Source: an uncultured Alistipes sp.
GTDB taxonomy: Bacteria > Bacteroidota > Bacteroidia > Bacteroidales > UBA932
Reading direction: 5' to 3'
Assembly (NCBI GenBank): GCA_900550465.1
Contig: URSC01000007.1
Span: 57,100-121,099 of the forward strand
Length of the DNA stretch: 64,000 nt
The notes beneath the pieces were generated by a model. That model did no database searches. It was not told the origin of the DNA and worked only from the letters and a program-made list of their open reading frames with translations. Both the position numbers and the translations under genes were made by a program. Below, piece by piece: positions 60,151 to 64,000 of the stretch (its first letter is position 1; each line of letters starts with the position of its first letter).

Positions 60151-62571
60151 ATGAGAAACATCTATCTTACAATAAGACGCTGCGCTCTCATAGGGACCTG
60201 CATACTCATGCAGCACATCTCAGCCTCGGCGCAGGAAATGACCGGCATATCCGGCAAAATCATCTCCGCCGAAGACCGGAGCGCAATAGATTTTGCCGAC
60301 ATCTATCTTAAAGAGACGACATACGGGTGCATCACGGACGAGAATGGTACTTTCCGGCTGGAAGCGCCTCAGGGGACATATACTCTCGCAGTAGCCGCAA
60401 TAGGATACGGGACATACGAAACGACAATAACCCTGAGCGGGCGGGACACCACCCTCAGGACCATAGCCCTGAAACCGGCCAGGAACCAGCTGGACGAAGT
60501 AGTGGTCATGTCCGAAAGGAAGAGCCACGTCCGGCAGTCGGCATTCAACGCCGTAGACCTGAGTGTCAAGGAGATGCACAACAGCAGCAGGAGCCTCGGC
60601 GAGGCGCTGTCCCAGCTTCCGGGCCTTAAGCTCCGGGAATCCGGAGGCGTTGGCTCGGACGCACAGCTGACACTCGACGGCTTCTCCGGGAAGCACGTCA
60701 AGGTGTTCATCGACGGAGTGCCGCAGGAGGGAACCGGAACAGCGCTGGACATCAACAACCTGCCCGTGAACTTCGCCGAGCGCATAGAAGTCTACAAGGG
60801 AGTGGTGCCGGTAGGGTTCGGCTCCGATGCCCTGGGAGGCGTAATCAACATCGTGACCAAAAAGCGGCGGCACGGCTGGAGCCTGGACGCATCCTACAGC
60901 TACGGCTCGTTCAACACGCACAAGTCGTACGTCAATTTCAGCCACACCCTCCGGAACGGACTCGCCTACGAGATAAACGCCTTTCAGAACTACTCGGACA
61001 ACAACTACTGGATAGACAACTACATAACTGAGTTCGGAGACGACGGCATATCGGAGAACACCGACCGCAGCAAGATCTACCACGTCCGCCGCTTCAACGA
61101 CCGTTTCCACAACGAGGCCGTAATCGGGAAATTCGGAGTAACCGGAAAGTCATGGGCGGACCGGCTGATGCTCGGATTCAACTACTCGCACTTCTACAAG
61201 GAGATACAGACCGGAGTCTACCAATACATCGTATTCGGCCAGAAACACCGCAAGGGGCACTCCCTCGTTCCCTCCCTGGAGTACAGCAAACGGAACCTGC
61301 TCACCGAGGGGCTTGATGTCATGCTGAACGCCAACTACAACCACAACACCACCATGAACATCGACACCTCCTCCTTCAAGTACAACTGGCTGGGAGACCG
61401 CAAATACACCGGAAGCCGGGGCGAGCAGTCCTACCAGGACAACCGCTCCCTGAACACCAACTTCAACGCCACCTTCACTGCCGAATACCGGCTGAAAAAA
61501 GCCCACACCTTCACACTGAATCACGTCTCCAGCACATTCCGCCGCACCACCCGATCCAAGGTGGATGGCAGCCAGCAGCTGTCGGACTTCAGCATTCCCA
61601 AAGTAACCAGGAAGAACATAACCGGCCTGTCATACAGGCTGATGCCGTCCAGGAAATGGAGCGTCACCGCATTCGGCAAATACTACAACCAGTACAACCG
61701 TGGTCCCGTCTCCCAGAGCAGCGACGGAGTGGGCAACTACGTGGAGATGAGCCGCACCACCAACGCATTCGGCTACGGAGCGGCCGGCACATGGTTCATC
61801 ATCAAGGGCCTGCAGGTCAAGCTCTCATACGAGAAGGCCTACCGCCTTCCCACCACCGACGAGCTGTTCGGCGACGAGGACCTGGAAGCCGGCAAGACTG
61901 ACCTGAAACCCGAGAACAGCAACAATGTGAACCTCAACCTGGGCTACAGCCGCCACTTCGGCGAGCACTACGTCAATGCGGAGGGCACCCTGATATTCCG
62001 CGACACCAAGGACTACATTCAGCGCGGCCTGAGCACAGTCAGCGGCATGAGCTACGGCTTCTACGAGAATCACGGAAGGGTGAGGACACAGGGGTACAAC
62101 ATCTCCGCCCGCTACGGCTGGTCCCGCTGGCTGAGCATCGGAGGCACCTTCAGCAACATCAATGTCCGGGACCATGAACGGTATGTAGCCGGAAACACCC
62201 TGCAGGAGAGCGAGACATACGGACAGCGCATGCCCAACCAGCCGTATATGTTCGCCAGCTTCGACGCCACATTCACCTGGCATGACCTGCTGGCCGACGG
62301 CAACACCCTGACCGTCGCATACGACGGATACTATCAGCACGCATTCCCCCTGTACTGGGAGCATTTCGGAGACCCCACCTCCAAGAGCGTCGTGCCCGAC
62401 CAGCTCTCACACAACCTGAGCATCAGCTACTCCCTCCAGAACGGAAGATACAACATCTCCCTGGAATGCCGCAACCTGACAAACGAGAAACTGTATGACA
62501 ATTTCAGCCTCCAGAAGGCCGGACGCGCCTTCTACGCCAAGGTACGCGTATTTTTCGGAAGCAGACATTAA
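60151..62571 (+). CDS. TonB-dependent receptor with carboxypeptidase-like N-terminal domain (xusA-like)
   Basis: An 806-residue outer membrane receptor. Signal peptide to about residue 27 (ISASAQ). Residues 30-115: CarboxypepD_reg-like domain (GKIISAEDRSAIDFADIYLKE). Plug from about 118: LDEVVVMSERKSHVRQ, LTLDGFSGKHVKVFIDGVP, and ERIEVYKGVVPVGFGSDALG with GGVINIVTKK. Then a 22-strand barrel with the YRLPTTDELFGDEDLEAGKT block common in siderophore and metal receptors. ATG 60151 preferred over TTG 60130. The DUF4374 gene follows 21 bp later, as in xenosiderophore (xus) loci. Confidence 0.93.
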   Translation: MRNIYLTIRRCALIGTCILMQHISASAQEMTGISGKIISAEDRSAIDFADIYLKETTYGCITDENGTFRLEAPQGTYTLAVAAIGYGTYETTITLSGRDTTLRTIALKPARNQLDEVVVMSERKSHVRQSAFNAVDLSVKEMHNSSRSLGEALSQLPGLKLRESGGVGSDAQLTLDGFSGKHVKVFIDGVPQEGTGTALDINNLPVNFAERIEVYKGVVPVGFGSDALGGVINIVTKKRRHGWSLDASYSYGSFNTHKSYVNFSHTLRNGLAYEINAFQNYSDNNYWIDNYITEFGDDGISENTDRSKIYHVRRFNDRFHNEAVIGKFGVTGKSWADRLMLGFNYSHFYKEIQTGVYQYIVFGQKHRKGHSLVPSLEYSKRNLLTEGLDVMLNANYNHNTTMNIDTSSFKYNWLGDRKYTGSRGEQSYQDNRSLNTNFNATFTAEYRLKKAHTFTLNHVSSTFRRTTRSKVDGSQQLSDFSIPKVTRKNITGLSYRLMPSRKWSVTAFGKYYNQYNRGPVSQSSDGVGNYVEMSRTTNAFGYGAAGTWFIIKGLQVKLSYEKAYRLPTTDELFGDEDLEAGKTDLKPENSNNVNLNLGYSRHFGEHYVNAEGTLIFRDTKDYIQRGLSTVSGMSYGFYENHGRVRTQGYNISARYGWSRWLSIGGTFSNINVRDHERYVAGNTLQESETYGQRMPNQPYMFASFDATFTWHDLLADGNTLTVAYDGYYQHAFPLYWEHFGDPTSKSVVPDQLSHNLSISYSLQNGRYNISLECRNLTNEKLYDNFSLQKAGRAFYAKVRVFFGSRH

Positions 62572-62592
62572 TATCAATTTAAATTATAACAC

Positions 62593-64000
62593 ATGAAGAA
62601 AAGAATTTTCTCAAAAGCGATTTTACTAGCCATCCCCGCAGGCCTCCTGCTGGCAGCAGCATGCGAAAAGACCCCCACCCCTGACCCCGATCCCACTCCG
62701 GAGCCCGGAACCGAAGCCATAAGCCGCTACGTCATAGTAGCACAGGCCGGCAGCCAGGACCAGTCCGCCTCCTACCTTATATCGTCCGAATCCCTGGACG
62801 AAGGAAGCGTCACCCCTCAGGGCAACGGCTGGGAGACCCAGTCCGCCTCCAACTGGATATACTACGGCGAGCGTTATCTCTTCGGATTCCAGTACAATGA
62901 CGGAAACCAGGGCACAGGCTTCTCCTTCAAGCTGGGAAGCGACGGCAAGGTCATCGAGGACCGCCAGTACACATTCAACCGCACCACCACCTACGGCACC
63001 TGGGGGGACAATGTCATCACGGCCTCGACCAACGCCGGCAACAACGAGCAGGACGCCGAGGGCAACTATGCCTACTACCTGCAATTCAACTATCTGAGTG
63101 TGAATGACGGCAGCAGTACTACCGGAAGTCACATAGCCGAGAACTTCCTGGGCAACGGCGAGCGGGTAAGTTTCGCAGGTTTCGTAGAAGCCAACGGCAG
63201 GCTATACACCTCTGTAGTACCTATGGGCATGAGCCACTACGGCGTGAACACCTTCCCCTGGGCCATCCAGGATCCCGGCTACGTGGCCAACGGTGACGGT
63301 GGAAGCGGCTCGGGGGCATACACCGCCGGCATGATACCCACGACCCAGTATCCTGACAGCGCTTTCGTCGCCATCTACAGCGGGGACAATTTCGACGAGA
63401 CTCCGGCCATCGCCCGCACAGGGAAAATCGGCTTCGCCAGCGGACGCATGCGCTCGCAGTACTACCAGACCATCTGGGCTGCCGACAACGGTGACCTCTA
63501 CGTATTCTCCCCCGGCTACGGACGCACGACCACCACACCGGTAACGAACAACGACGGAAGTCAGTTCGACCGCGTACAGGGCAAACTGCCCTCAGGCGTA
63601 GTCCGGATCAAAGCCGGCGAGACGGATTTCGACCCCTCCTACTATGTCAATATCGAAGAACTGGGCAACGGCAACCCGATGTTCCGCTGCTGGCACATCA
63701 GCGGGGATTACTTCCTGCTCCAGATGTATAGCGAGGGCGCCGAGAACATGAGCGGCACCAGCGCTCCCCGCAACGAGCTGGCAGTCTTCAAGGGTGAGGA
63801 AGGCACCCTGACCGTAGTCACAGGCCTGCCCGACGCCTCCGTCCTCTCCAGCATCGGCACACCATACAGTGAGAGCGGCATCGCCTACATTCCCATCACC
63901 ACCACCGACGGCAGCGTTCCGACCATATACCGCATAGACGCCGCCACCGCCGTCGCCGAACCCGGTCTGACAGTCAGCGGAGCCAACTCCGTCTCCGCAT
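62593..64000 (+). CDS. DUF4374 lipoprotein (xusB-like), 3' end outside window
   Basis: An open frame from ATG 62593 to the end of the window (469 codons). Lipobox LAAAC (Cys25), then a Pro/Asp-Thr linker (TPTPDPDPTPEPG) and a propeller-like domain: SRYVIVAQAGSQDQSASYLI near 43-62, SGRMRSQYYQTIWAADNGD near 281-299, MFRCWHISGDYFLLQMY near 362. DUF4374 proteins pair with TonB receptors; XusB of Bacteroides thetaiotaomicron is, to my knowledge, of this kind and binds ferric enterobactin at the cell surface. A PepSY reductase gene would be expected next. Confidence 0.85.
   Translation, partial: MKKRIFSKAILLAIPAGLLLAAACEKTPTPDPDPTPEPGTEAISRYVIVAQAGSQDQSASYLISSESLDEGSVTPQGNGWETQSASNWIYYGERYLFGFQYNDGNQGTGFSFKLGSDGKVIEDRQYTFNRTTTYGTWGDNVITASTNAGNNEQDAEGNYAYYLQFNYLSVNDGSSTTGSHIAENFLGNGERVSFAGFVEANGRLYTSVVPMGMSHYGVNTFPWAIQDPGYVANGDGGSGSGAYTAGMIPTTQYPDSAFVAIYSGDNFDETPAIARTGKIGFASGRMRSQYYQTIWAADNGDLYVFSPGYGRTTTTPVTNNDGSQFDRVQGKLPSGVVRIKAGETDFDPSYYVNIEELGNGNPMFRCWHISGDYFLLQMYSEGAENMSGTSAPRNELAVFKGEEGTLTVVTGLPDASVLSSIGTPYSESGIAYIPITTTDGSVPTIYRIDAATAVAEPGLTVSGANSVSA

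Overview
This 64 kb window comes from a high-GC member of the Bacteroidetes, most likely a Bacteroidales gut or oral-type anaerobe (a Rikenellaceae/Alistipes-like lineage would fit; this is inference). Support: TonB-dependent receptors with DUF4876, DUF6850 and DUF4374 lipoproteins, NigD-like and BF3243-type lipoproteins, S46 and S9 dipeptidyl peptidases, a formylglycine (Ser-type) sulfatase, and repeated Bacteroidetes promoters of the form TTTG-N19to21-TAnnTTTG instead of -35/-10 boxes.

Layout. 1-6886: end of a TonB receptor gene, a DUF4876 lipoprotein, a DUF6850 barrel and a DPP7-like S46 peptidase, all on +. 6935-12504: a complete biotin operon (bioB-A-F-G-C-D). 12482-13654: a beta-propeller lipoprotein on -. 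13998-15500: tRNA-Leu(UAA) inside a large palindrome, then a lone DUF4143 ATPase gene flanked by a 43-bp direct duplication of the end of the next gene. 15460-22410: a seven-gene efflux operon on - (TetR, TolC, HlyD, two ABC ATPases, two ABC-2 permeases), divergent from a MATE pump. 23852-25861: a secreted WG-repeat protein with a caspase-like domain lacking both catalytic residues. 25862-26442: tandem hairpin repeats and tRNA-Ser(GCU). 26514-29163: NigD-like lipoprotein, ECF sigma factor and an inner-membrane-anchored barrel protein. 29177-33184: a GNAT enzyme and the envelope genes murB, murA and lpxK. 33275-35856: a GNAT-MsrA fusion broken by a frameshift, ybaK and a small membrane protein. 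36337-38446: sulfatase and a decayed RhuM gene. 38619-45735: two POT peptide transporters, a porin-like barrel, a fusion of an S24/S26-like domain with a GH5 mannanase, and a SIMPL protein. 46311-51212: two secreted S9 peptidases. 51209-55285: shikimate operon aroB, aroDA fusion, aroC. 55410-60016: tRNA-Leu(CAA), EamA transporter, HD hydrolase, AlbA_2 regulator with a 12-bp minisatellite, bile-acid-type symporter. 60151-64000: TonB receptor and DUF4374 lipoprotein (xus-like iron uptake), running off the end.

Taken together: three secreted dipeptidyl-peptidase-type enzymes (S46, two S9) plus two POT transporters suggest growth on peptides, while biotin and chorismate synthesis are encoded in full or nearly so. 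The most unusual items are the ATPase gene with its 43-bp flanking duplication, the WG/dead-caspase protein, the S24-like/GH5 fusion, and the fused, frameshifted GNAT-MsrA gene. All functional statements rest on reading the sequence; no database search was run.
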